The notes under the pieces were generated by a model. That model was given only the letters and a program-made list of their open reading frames with translations, was not told the DNA's origin and made no database searches. Positions 54,116-64,000 of a stretch of DNA of 64,000 nucleotides are shown in pieces (position 1 is the stretch's first letter; the number at the start of each line of letters is the position of its first letter). The DNA is from Agapanthus africanus (lineage: Eukaryota > Streptophyta > Magnoliopsida > Asparagales > Amaryllidaceae), in assembly GCA_030015575.1 (NCBI GenBank), contig CM057350.1:522590959-522654958 (forward strand), read 5' to 3'. Position numbers and translations under genes: made by a program.

Positions 54116-55509
54116 AAAATGAAAAAAAAAATTATAAATAAATAAACAGGGGAGTGCCGGTATTTTGACCCTCTTGGTTTAGTATGACAGTGAGGACACT
54201 GTCAAGTTCAAGTTTGGGGGTATGCTCGGTACGTCTTCTTTCTTCGCATTCATTTGTACATATTTTTGCATTTGCATATTTATTTGAAAACCCATAAAAA
54301 TTTGAAAAATTTCAAAAATTATAAAAATTAATGTATTCAATTTTGGCTAATTGACTTGAGTTTGACAAATAGGGTAACTGGCTAGGAACAACTAGATCTT
54401 AGACTTAGTGAATTAAAAACCCTAAAAATAACATTCCTTAAAGTTTAACGGTAGAAAGTATATGCCTTGTAGTTTATTTAGAAATAGGCAAATTTTGGGT
54501 TCAGTTCTTGGGCTAAGTCGAAACGAAGGAAAAGTATTAAAACTTTTATTAGAGTATAAGTTTGAAAAATAGTTCCTAGCTTAAGTCTAGATTCTGAAAA
54601 CATGTACCCTACAAAATGCACAAACACGCACCTTGAAACTTGGATTAGTAGAAGAGACCTTGAAATACTCTTGTCTAAAGTCCTTAGCACAATGAAAAAG
54701 AAAAAAAAGGGGTGGATAGAGGGAAAAAAAATGGACACTGGTTTTTGTGATTACTTAAGGCTGTAAAAATAGAAAAATATTTAGCGAGGGTGCTTCATCA
54801 CCTAGTGCCTTAGACCAACTGGTTTGGGAGCCACTGCTAAAAGCCTTGGGTGTTGCAAAACTAGGAAGTACGCTTTAAAACGCTAACGCATCTTGTAATC
54901 GGTTGTTGGTACCTCAAGAAGTATTAACAGTCGCATGAAGGATGTGAAAGCGAAATTTCAGAAGTGCTTTGGACAATGGACGGGAGTACGATTGCTTGAT
55001 TTGAATTTCCAAGTGTAGGGGTGATATTTACACACACGTAGGGATATGTGATTGGAGTTTAGATAAGAGAAAGGAATGAAGAATAGAACTTGTATCTTTA
55101 GTAGAGTTGATAAAAATTCCTAAGTGGAGATGTAACCCTAGAAGGAAAACTTAAGAAATGCCGAAAGCTAGGTAATTCTACAGGATATATATTATCTTAA
55201 GTTAAATGATGAGGAAGCGTGAAGAATATGGGTGGATAATTTGCGGGTCGACGATAATAGAATTCCTTGTTAGAAAACCTAATTGGAGAACAAAAGTCAA
55301 TGGGCCGAATTGATAGGATTTTGTGGGTGTAATCCGCTGAAAACCCTCAGGAGACAACACTCCTCCTACTAGGGACACCTAGAGGTTTAACGGCTTGTTG
55401 CACGAGCTCAGTGCAATCGCGTTCCCTGCGAAAGTGCGGTTAGGATTTTTGTAGAGAATAAAACAATAAGTTTGCTCGAGGACGAGCAAAAGATAAGTTT
55501 GGGGGTATT
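54116..55509 (+). mobile_element. NA conserved non-coding 3' region
   Basis: It has no ORF but is conserved with the minus-strand copy. It contains a perfect TGACAGTG-agga-CACTGTCA hairpin (54185-54204), a TTGCAC/GTGCAA hairpin near 55390, and AAGTTTGGGGG near 54211 and in the true tract at 55495-55507. An AAGTTTGGGGGG also lies at 54035 inside the ORF end. Confidence 0.75.
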
Positions 55510-56873
55510 TGTTCACACCATAATATTGTATTTTATATTCCCCATTCTTATGCATTTTACAATGAAAACATGTGCTTTTGACCCATGTCTGCTACATGTT
55601 ACAGGTTACAGGTTCTTGGAACGAAAACAGTGAAAAAGACAAAAGACGACACAAAAAGAGACTTTTGACCAACAAATAGGAAGATCTTAGTCAAGCCTAA
55701 AAACGAAGAACGGTTCACCATCAACAAGGCGACGCAAGGTCCAGATTGTCATGGCAAACGGTTAAAAGATCGGTACAAGTGTTCACTGAAGTTCTGGAAT
55801 CACTGCAGAAGCCCAACTGATAAAAAGAATAAATAAACAAGAAGCCCAGAAGAGACAGACCAAGCCCAAGAAAAAGAAAATGATGATCCCATCATTGGGC
55901 CGCGGAACCGCGGCCCAAGCGCGCCCATGCCGTGGTTCCGCGGCTACTTGAAGCCCTAGTGCGCAATGATTTTTTCCATAACTCTTTGGCGGCTGTGTAA
56001 AGATTTTCTAAGGGTATATTTGTAATTGTAGACATGCGGTGCAATTGTAAACCTAGGGTTTCCTATTCTCTATAAATAGGAACTCTAATCATTGTAAACC
56101 TTATGCCTCCCTTCATTAATAAATTTCAGCATTCTTTTGGAGAGCATCATTTTTTGTAGGTAAATTATTTTCTTGCCTTAGTTTAATTTAGTTTAAGAAT
56201 TTTATTAACTTGCAATAGATGTTTCTTCTCTTTAATAAAATCATGTCTTTCTTCATCCCTTCAATGAGCGAGTAGTTTCCTCGCTTGTTAGGATTAGGAA
56301 TAGAGAAGGATTTGAGAGATGAAGATCTCTCATCTCTTTTCTTTGCCAATCTTTTATGAAAATTAGAACTCCATACATACCTTCTTATTCCGCTCCCTAC
56401 GGCACTCTACCCTCGAGGTAACGGTGATTCCGTAGTCTAAAGGCCCGGATTCTAAGGTTTTCCATGGAGGTTAGGGTAAAGATTAAGAAAGGAAGGACAA
56501 GAATCTAGAGGAAGAATCAATCTTCCCAATCATCCTAATCCCCTTTGTTAAGATTTACCATAACACTAATATGATATCTTTAATTAAAGGCAATGGAAAG
56601 AGGTGTAGATCTTTGTTTACCAAATTTTCCCTAAACCTAATCCTAGCAAGTTTCTAATCCTAGTATCATATAACTTCAATTTTTAGATTTAATAATCAAT
56701 CCGGACACCCTTCGGAATTAACTCGTTAGCGTGATTTGGAAATTCACAACATCCCTGTGGACCGACCCGTACTCACCGGCTAGCTGCAAAGCGACGCCGT
56801 TCTTGATTGCGGTTACAAATATTTTTGATCTATCTTTTAGAAAGCGCAAGCACGCTAAAATCTCAACCAATCA
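55510..56873 (+). mobile_element. NA element 3' LTR
   Basis: It is 1364 bp and virtually identical to the 5' LTR except the last 25 bp, where CTAAATCACACACAATCA is replaced by CTAAAATCTCAACCAATCA. Four bases AATC lie between its CA end and Copia-B sequence. Confidence 0.9.
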
Positions 56874-57618
56874 AATCGACCTGGTTGCGGTCGATGTACC
56901 CGTTGTATGTATATTTTACTTTCTGTACTAGGATTGCCCCGCGGAGGGGTGCACGGATAGCCGGGTTCTGGAGGGCAACAAGCCCGCATCTCATGGCATT
57001 GAGACGGAGGGGGCTTCACTCTAGGATTGGCGGGCTATTCGCCGCACTCGTAGGGGGTACAGGTTGACCCAGGAGGGGTGCCCAAGTTACCGGATTCCGT
57101 GAAGTGCTGGGTGGTCCATTCACGGCGCTGAAGGGGGCTGCCTCGCTTCAGGTTTTGGCGGGTGACTTGCCGCGCCCGTAGGGGTCTAGGATTTCATTGC
57201 ACAGGCTATCCACACGACCAGGGAAACGTCGGGTTTCAGCGGCTCTGTGAAACCCGGGGATCCCAGATATCTGTATTGTTTCTGTGATGCTGTTCATTCT
57301 CTGTGATGTTGCATTTCTTTCACGCCTTGAGCGAAATATAATATATTGGTATATATATTAGTAGATGTTGTATATGTTTTGCATCCGCGCTAGTCCAGTC
57401 CCCGCTCTGTCGTTAGTTAGCTAACCTAACGGGTAATGACGGGACCCAGTGGCGAATGCGGATGGCATATACGTACATCAGTATATTTTCGTTCTTTTTG
57501 GTGTGATCAATTGATGGGACTGCATTGATTTGGATCAATGCAAGTTAAAAACAAACCTAATCTGATGTTGTTGGAACACTTTTTCAAAAAGCTGTTATTG
57601 CAAGGACGTTCACTTTTG

Positions 57619-57845
57619 TTTTGCATCGTGGTATTCATTTGGAATATCCTGCTCCTCAGTCGACGAGGCAAGGGCCGAGATCCCTTCACCGGGAGTGACC
57701 CCTTGGACAGAAGTTTGCGTCAGGGCATTAACTTCACTATAGCCGATTACTTTTGCTTTGCATCGCGGTATTCATTTGGAATATCCTGCACCCCATTCTA
57801 CGGGGAAAGAGCCGAGATCCCTTCACCGGGAGTGACCTCTTTAGC
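57619..57845 (+). ncRNA. duplicated three-hairpin cassette, Copia-B copy 2
   Basis: It is the same as 42514-42740. Because the copies share a recent duplication, this one adds no independent covariation. Confidence 0.65.
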
Positions 57846-57979
57846 GACGGTTTTCGTCACTATATTTTTATAAAAGCTATCCGTTCCTTCAACGATATCA
57901 AGTTCATTACGTTAAAGGTTTTCGCCAGAAACCATTCGTAGCCCTCCGTCATTTCAGTTAAATATTCGGTAGTATTCAA

Positions 57980-58192
57980 GCTATGTATTTTGACCTCACG
58001 CCAAGGCATAGTGATTGGTAGCTGCCGGGTATTTATCTGTTGCATAGATAGATGCGTTGGTTTGGGACAGTCGTACTACTATTTTGGCCTACGTCAAGGG
58101 TATGTACGGGTGGGTTCAGATTAACCTGGATAATGACGGGCAGAACTTGACATGTGACTTATGATATTTTGACCTCACGCCAAGGTCATAAG
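57980..58192 (+). ncRNA. three near-constant-loop hairpins, Copia-B copy 2
   Basis: It is the same as 42875-43087, within the second internal region. Confidence 0.65.
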
Positions 58193-59934
58193 AGCATGGG
58201 GCAGAAATCACATCGGGAGTTTCAAAAGAACTGAAACATGCCAGATATGCGCATACCTTCTGGAGTGTGATGACGTGAGCAGATTCCGTCACGTTATCAT
58301 GCGATGAGAGTTGGATCCCGATTCCCACTGATGAGTTAGTTTACTCCTCGGGTGTTCCCGACTGATTCTTCTTTTAGGTTTGGAGGAGAATTTGAGATAC
58401 AGTGGGAGGATTCCAGATTAGATAAATTGGTGACCATTCTGATCTAGGTTAGAGTGCACGCTGAGTGTTTCTTTTCTCTCTCTCTTTGGCAGCGACCATT
58501 GACCCGACCCTAAGACTATGACTCAGTGACCAAGCTGACCGAACCTTCTTAAACACTGGCTTTTGGATTGTCAGAGTTGCAAACCTCATTGCCACTCCTA
58601 CTTTTACCCTTTTCTCCAGGACACCCCGTTTTACTACGAACGTCCACTTCCATTGGACTAAACCATCGTATGGTTAGATACGAACTCGAAAGAATTTATT
58701 CGAGGATGGTTTCCGGTTCTGGAGAAAAAGGATAGGATTATTCAGTTGTCTTTTCCTTTTACCCTCTCTCAGGTTACGAGTACTCCTTGGTTTAGGGGTA
58801 GTACACCTATTACGCAAATTGGATTATCTTCTTCCAAACCTTAGGCTGGTGCCGACCGGTAGGGAATGAAGAAAACCAATTAGCATAACAATGGTGTGCA
58901 GAAGGTATTAAGTTCAGACAAAGCAAGGGATTAGTAAGAGGGCAAAGTAAATTGCAACAGATATTCACGACCAAACCAAATATTTCGTTACCACTCCCAC
59001 ATCACCTTTGTATTTCTCCAGGACACTCCGTATCACTACGAAGATCCACAGTTTATTTGGATACTCCATCGTATGGTTATATACGAACTCGAATGGAACT
59101 GGTTCTAGTTCGGGGATGGATTCTGGTTCAGGAGAAATAGGAATAAGGTTTATTCGGTTGTCTTTTATCTTCACCCTCTCTCCTTGCGAGTGTTCCTAGG
59201 ATTGGGACAGTACACCCATTATGCTTATTGGATAGTCTTCTTCCAAACCATAGGCTGGTGCCGAACGGTAGGGAAGGAAGAAAACCATTTGGCCTAAAAG
59301 GGTGTGCAGAAGGTAAAGACTAAAGACATATGAAGGGATTTGGAGAGGTGGCAAAGAACTATACGGTTACAGTCGTGAATCTGGAAGAGGCATTACTAGG
59401 AATACCAGAATACCCCATCAAAACATTTCGATGTTTCAGTCTCACTGTGTACTGTTAAAGGAAATCTGATTTCCCGATTAGATACTTACTCCAGGGTATG
59501 TATTTACCAGGTATGATTCTCACATCTGTATGGTTTTACAGATGATGGGTGGGAGTAAGTTATTGGGAATTGGGTGATTATCCTCATTATATCGGGATTC
59601 GTTGTAATCAGTGATATTTGAGGAAATCACCTGGGCTGTTTGCCGGTCGGCAAATATTTGGTTTTGAATATCCGCTGTTATGCACCAATTTCAAATTGAT
59701 ATATCTGTACGTCTATTTTCATAGAGTGAGATATACCTTTCTGAAATTATGTCTACGACATTTACCTATATCAGTGGATGGTTAGGTAAGGAGCATTAAA
59801 CAGCGGTGTAATTCTTCTTAACCATAAGTACAGTTTTCAACCTACGACACACAGTGAATGAGTTATTAGACTCAAGGGACTTATACAGAGTATTGTATGT
59901 TGTCCAGGGTCCATAAGGACAGAGGGGTTGGTCC

Positions 59935-61895
59935 TCGTACTATATTCGGTTTACTTATGACTTCTCTAGTTTTTAGACAGGTGTTTCGTGGAAACACAGG
60001 GTCCGAATTTGGAGAAGTTATAGGTATTTGAATAGAGTAGAGAACCAGATATAGCAAGTATCGGGATTCTTCAAAGTGATCGAAGATGTAGATACTTGTC
60101 AATGGTATTCAGTTGACAGTAATGATTAAGAGATCTTGCTTCTCTTTCAGATTACTCATAATTGGAAGTATTCCTAAGTTGAGTAACGCTGATCGGCCTC
60201 CTTCCATTAAGTTGACATGCACTGGAGACAGCTGCATGATTTGAATCTGGTTCAATTAAATCAGTGCCTCTGTTTCTATATTGGATATAGAACAGTTCAT
60301 ATCTTAACGTTGTTAAGGTACGGGGAGTTGTCCGGTTTATGATTAATACCAGACACTGGACAACTCAAGGCACGTTTCTGTAATGGCTGTTTGTAGGTTG
60401 ACCCAGGCTATGACGAGGGTTGACTTTCTACCATCTGGATGAACAATAGCAATATTGTTCTAGACTCGCCACAGTTTTATTAAAAATGGATTTTTTCAGA
60501 AAACAGTAGTGGGAGTATGGTAGAACTGGAAGTGATTCCAGAACCACAAACGATTACTGAAGATTTGATAAGGAACCTAAAGATTCAATCTGGATTGACA
60601 TTCCATTGGCCACTCCGCAGATACGGTGGGTAACTTCAGGTACCCGAGAGGTACTCCGGTAGCCTCAAGGACGGTGACAGGGAAGTTCTTGTTTACCCAC
60701 AATTACCATTGCTGTTGTTCCAGGTTGCGAGACCCGGCGGGAGGATGAGTATAGCGTCGTTCTAAACTAGCTTTAGAAGTGTACGTGTATATGACTCTGC
60801 CAGAGGGTTGTCGTAGTCAGTGGGAGCAGCGGAAGCATTGGTGGACAGGTAGCTTATGTCTATTTATAGACTGAAGCACCAGTAGCGGAGATAGATCATC
60901 TATTTCTGACGTGACAGTCATGGGTTTGACTTCATCAGAATAGGAGATGGATCTGTTGAGAAGGTAGTAGGGTGTGATGTCATGGTATTTGGATGACATA
61001 CACATAGTAGGAAAAGAAACTCCTATACTACAATCGGTTATACTTTGGTCGTCACACAGTGGTTTCTCCACAAAGGAAATGGATTTTATATCAGACATAC
61101 TGGTTACTAGATCTATGGTCTTAGATCTAGATTTGGGTGGTTTCCCAATCAGGGTACTTGACAGCATTCTAAGAGTATTTAGGATGGACGACTCCTGGCA
61201 CGGTAGTGTACCTGCAGGTAATGGAGTCACCCTCTCCAAAGGTGTCTTACAGACTAAAGAGGAGAGGGACGGGCATGATTGGCAGATCACTTGCTCAGGC
61301 AATTGAGTCAATCGTGAGATGTCAAGTACCACACCAGACGTTGTTCTTGCACTAGATGCAATAAGTTGACATTAATCCAATCCTGGAGAAACAGTTGGAA
61401 GCAGTTTTAGAACATAAGTGGATGTTCTAGGGAGATGATAACGACAGCCTCATTCAGGAGACAGTTATCATTCCAGGCTTCCAAGGTGACATGGACGACA
61501 AGGAGGTTGTCAGAGTTATAGTTTTCCTTCTGATGAGGGGCAGTATTTTGGACAGGTGGTCCAAGGCAATACTGAGGGAGGCATGGGGCGCAGGATACTG
61601 ATTAAGTTCAGTTGACGATACAGTCTAAGAAGTTTGGATTTGGAGTTCATTTATGAGCTAGGTCCCATCAGACATCCAGACATATTCTGAGACAGGTATT
61701 GCTCTTTTCGGGAGATGGCTTTCTCCGCGAACTTGAGATATAGAGAGACATAGAAAGAAACAACTAAGCGGGTCCACTCACTGAGGCTATTCCTCAAACG
61801 CAATAGTTCCGCAAACGAGCTTTGTGAGACTGACTAGTAGAGGAGTTGGATGTTCGGTATCACACGGGCTGTGAGTATGCGACATCGCAATAATT
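59935..61895 (+). pseudogene. Copia-B pol remnants, copy 2
   Basis: It is a near-identical copy of 44830-46790, including the YLDD box of the RT remnant near 60987. It is not functional. Confidence 0.7.
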
Positions 61896-61918
61896 AGCCT
61901 TGAGTGCAAGTGGGAGAT

Positions 61919-64000
61919 TGTTGGAGATAGTGCCCTCAGAGTCAATTATTAGGTCACAGGTACGTGATTGTAATGATTGAGGGAGGACCTATCCCGGTAG
62001 GACAGTCTTACTCGAGATGATAGTATGCTATCTGGTTTACCTTTATCATCGTGTACTGCTTGAGGTGACCTGACACGTCGCTATTACACGTTGATAGAGC
62101 CCCTAGGATTCTTGCTTGACCACCAGCAGTATGAGGGCGATCATATAAGTGGGAGCTGGGGGTCTATAAGCTTATCCTTAAAAGGTCCCTAGTCGTGGGA
62201 GTTTCGAGACTGGGCATCGATACTCCATTAGTAGACTAGTGTATACAGTCGAGACCCCGACGAGGGGCGGTGGCCGGTCTCACAAGCCACTGGTGTCAGT
62301 TGGATCACCTAAGATGTATACAGGTGCTCATTGGGTTATGAGTACACCGGACAGGACTCGCCGGGAACATGCTAGTTGGTCATATACCAGACGTCAGATG
62401 GCAGTTCCCTGGTGACATGTGTGCAGGTTAGTTCATCGACCTGGGGATCGTCATTTGTCTCGTGTGAGTTCCCACTGTACTTTGATTACTACCCTACCAC
62501 GGCTCAAAGGAGTCGTGCAAACAGGTTTTAGTTGGGTACAGTCCCGAGCCACATGGAGGCAGTGAGCGTATCTTCAGGGGTTCGTCTCTCCCGGTATTGG
62601 GGGTGAGGTCGTGCTGTGTCTAGGAGAGCCATTACACAAAGTCCTTGGCCAAGGCAAGGAGATTTACTGGTAGGTATTCCAGTAGTATCTCAGGGTGTTC
62701 TGGGCTACACTCCGACACGACTTGTACCGCTTTTGGGGGTCTGACTTTTACCAACCCCCTAGGCCCGCCATGCGATACTCATAGACGAACGGACCGGACT
62801 GTACGGATATTGTCACTGACAGGCTCAGTAGGGTTGTCAGGCTGAGCTCGCTCACAGACATCCCTTTTAGTCAGTACCTGGTAGCCCGTTACGTATTGGC
62901 TTATACCTCTGACGTGCTAGTGGTTAAATCCACAACCAAGGTGTTGATGAGTCTTTAGAGTCCCCCACATTCAGTTACTCAGCTTTCGGGCGAAAAGTTG
63001 TAGAGGCCGTATGGAGATATGGCAAGGTCCGATCAGATACGTGCGGTATTGCACGGATCAGGATCGGACAGTTTGTACTATAGGCCGTATGGATATATGG
63101 CAGGGTTCGATCAGATACGTGCGGTATTGCACGGATCAGGATCGAACGGATATTACTAGCCGGTTTTTGGTATAAGCCGGATCCTAGTATAGTACAGTGT
63201 AGATTTTGTCTCATTGCATTTGTATTTCGGTCGAAATACAAATGCGGGTGTGTATGCACAGTATCGGGGTTTTCCTGTAATTTATTACGGTACCAGTTTT
63301 CTGGAGTTGCCAGTTTGCTTTCCGTTTCGGCCAATTTCCTTTGTTCCGTTCATTGGCCGAAGATTGGTGGAGGAGGGCTTATTTGCATTGTTGCAAATAA
63401 GCATTTGTGGAGGGGGTCTTTGCATATTATCATGTCATGATACTTGTCCCATCATTTGACTTCATAAACTCATGATTGCTTGACTTTGTATATCATCATG
63501 GTTGTTGATGATGAGGTTGGTGGTAGGTGGTTGAGTGTGGGTTTTGATTTGGTGATCATTTCCTTTTGCATGATAGTCTTCTCTCTCTCTCCCTTTGGTA
63601 TTATTGGATGGCTCTCTCATTATCTTGCATATGACACTCTCATTCTCTCCTCTCTTGATGTCATGGCCGGCCTTCCCCTTGGAAGGGTTGTCCAAGTTTT
63701 TTTGAGGGTGGAAATCTTGTTCATTTCATGCTCCAAAAGCCTACAAGTTCCTCCACATAATCCTTGTATCATCCCTCCACCAAAAGGCACCTCCATGAAC
63801 CCCAAATGAGACACAATCCTCTACTACACATTCTACAGCAAACCTTGGGCACGTCGAGTAGCCGGCTTCGTGCCCGAGTTGCCTCGGCATTGAGGTGGGA
63901 GCCCGTAAACAAAGTAGGCGATGTGGTGCACTTCCGGCGACGAGGAGGAGACGGGACATTCCGCAGGAGATCGGGACGATGACGAGAAGACCGGAGGACT
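61919..64000 (+). mobile_element. Copia-B LTR 3, cut by window end
   Basis: The first 2082 of 2253 bp are present. It starts 15105 bp after LTR 2, which is 7986 plus the 7119 bp NA insertion. Substitutions relative to LTR 2 are few, for example near 63345 and 63687. Confidence 0.95.

Larger units (their letters stand above)
49759..56877 (+). mobile_element. complete NA non-autonomous LTR element nested in Copia-B
   Basis: The insertion is 7119 bp; its limits are fixed by the empty site in internal region 1 at 41772/41773. It has two LTRs (1363 and 1364 bp), a TGGCGCCGTTGCCGGGGA primer site of the Athila-like type, one long ORF, a conserved non-coding region and a polypurine tract. No Gag or Pol domain is recognisable, so replication must depend on enzymes from another element. 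No 5 bp target duplication is visible. Confidence 0.9.
56878..61918 (+). mobile_element. Copia-B internal region 2, right part
   Basis: It is exactly 5041 bp, the same as 41773-46813, with only about ten substitutions noticed. It holds cassettes at 57619-57845, loop hairpins at 57980-58192, the 402 bp duplication at 58593-59297 and the polypurine tract at 61908-61918. Confidence 0.9.

Overview
This window looks like heterochromatic, repeat-dense DNA from a flowering plant. I found no cellular gene, tRNA or rRNA. Nearly all 64 kb can be assigned to nested LTR retrotransposons: primer-binding sites matching tRNA-iMet (TGGTATCAGAGCC) or the TGGCGCCGTTGCCGGGGA type, Ty3/gypsy gag, protease and RT, a decayed Ty1/copia pol in PR-IN-RT-RNaseH order, and LTRs of 1.0 to 3.4 kb. 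The species cannot be named from this.

Layout. 1-752: non-coding repeats with a hairpin array. 755-1799: inverted LTR fragment of a Tat-like gypsy. 1803-2470: gypsy RT fragment (+). 2471-5682: 5' LTR and partial leader of an older Copia-B element. 5681-10123: minus-strand chromovirus-like gypsy with RT/PR remnant, leader, primer site and a 3.4 kb LTR. 10124-14900: three minus-strand ORFs, a TATA box, paired CACGTG motifs and a dense hairpin array. About 14900-16124: Tat-like LTR. 16127-19697: its primer site and frameshifted gag. 19698-24375: 5'-truncated non-autonomous element (family NA, minus). 24691-34968: Copia-A with both LTRs and a dead pol. 34969-38827: minus-strand gypsy gag, primer site and LTR, interrupted on both sides. 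38828-64000: Copia-B as LTR-internal-LTR-internal-LTR, with a 7119 bp NA element nested in the second internal region.

Most coding capacity is dead. Ongoing mobility is suggested only by the nearly identical Copia-B LTRs and by the NA element, which has one 702-codon ORF that I do not recognise. Pol-dead Copia-B and NA would both need enzymes supplied in trans.

The most interesting signal is non-coding. Both Copia families carry, in their long leaders, two copies of a three-hairpin cassette with compensatory base changes and three hairpins built on one nearly constant loop with different complementary stems. Similar short-hairpin arrays occur at 342-745, through 12.7-14.5 kb and in the Tat-like LTR. 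A GC-rich hairpin of about 48 bp with core CGCGGAACCGCGGC recurs in three otherwise unrelated element families. Tandem G-box pairs about one helical turn apart lie between divergent TATA boxes near 13.2 and 13.96 kb.
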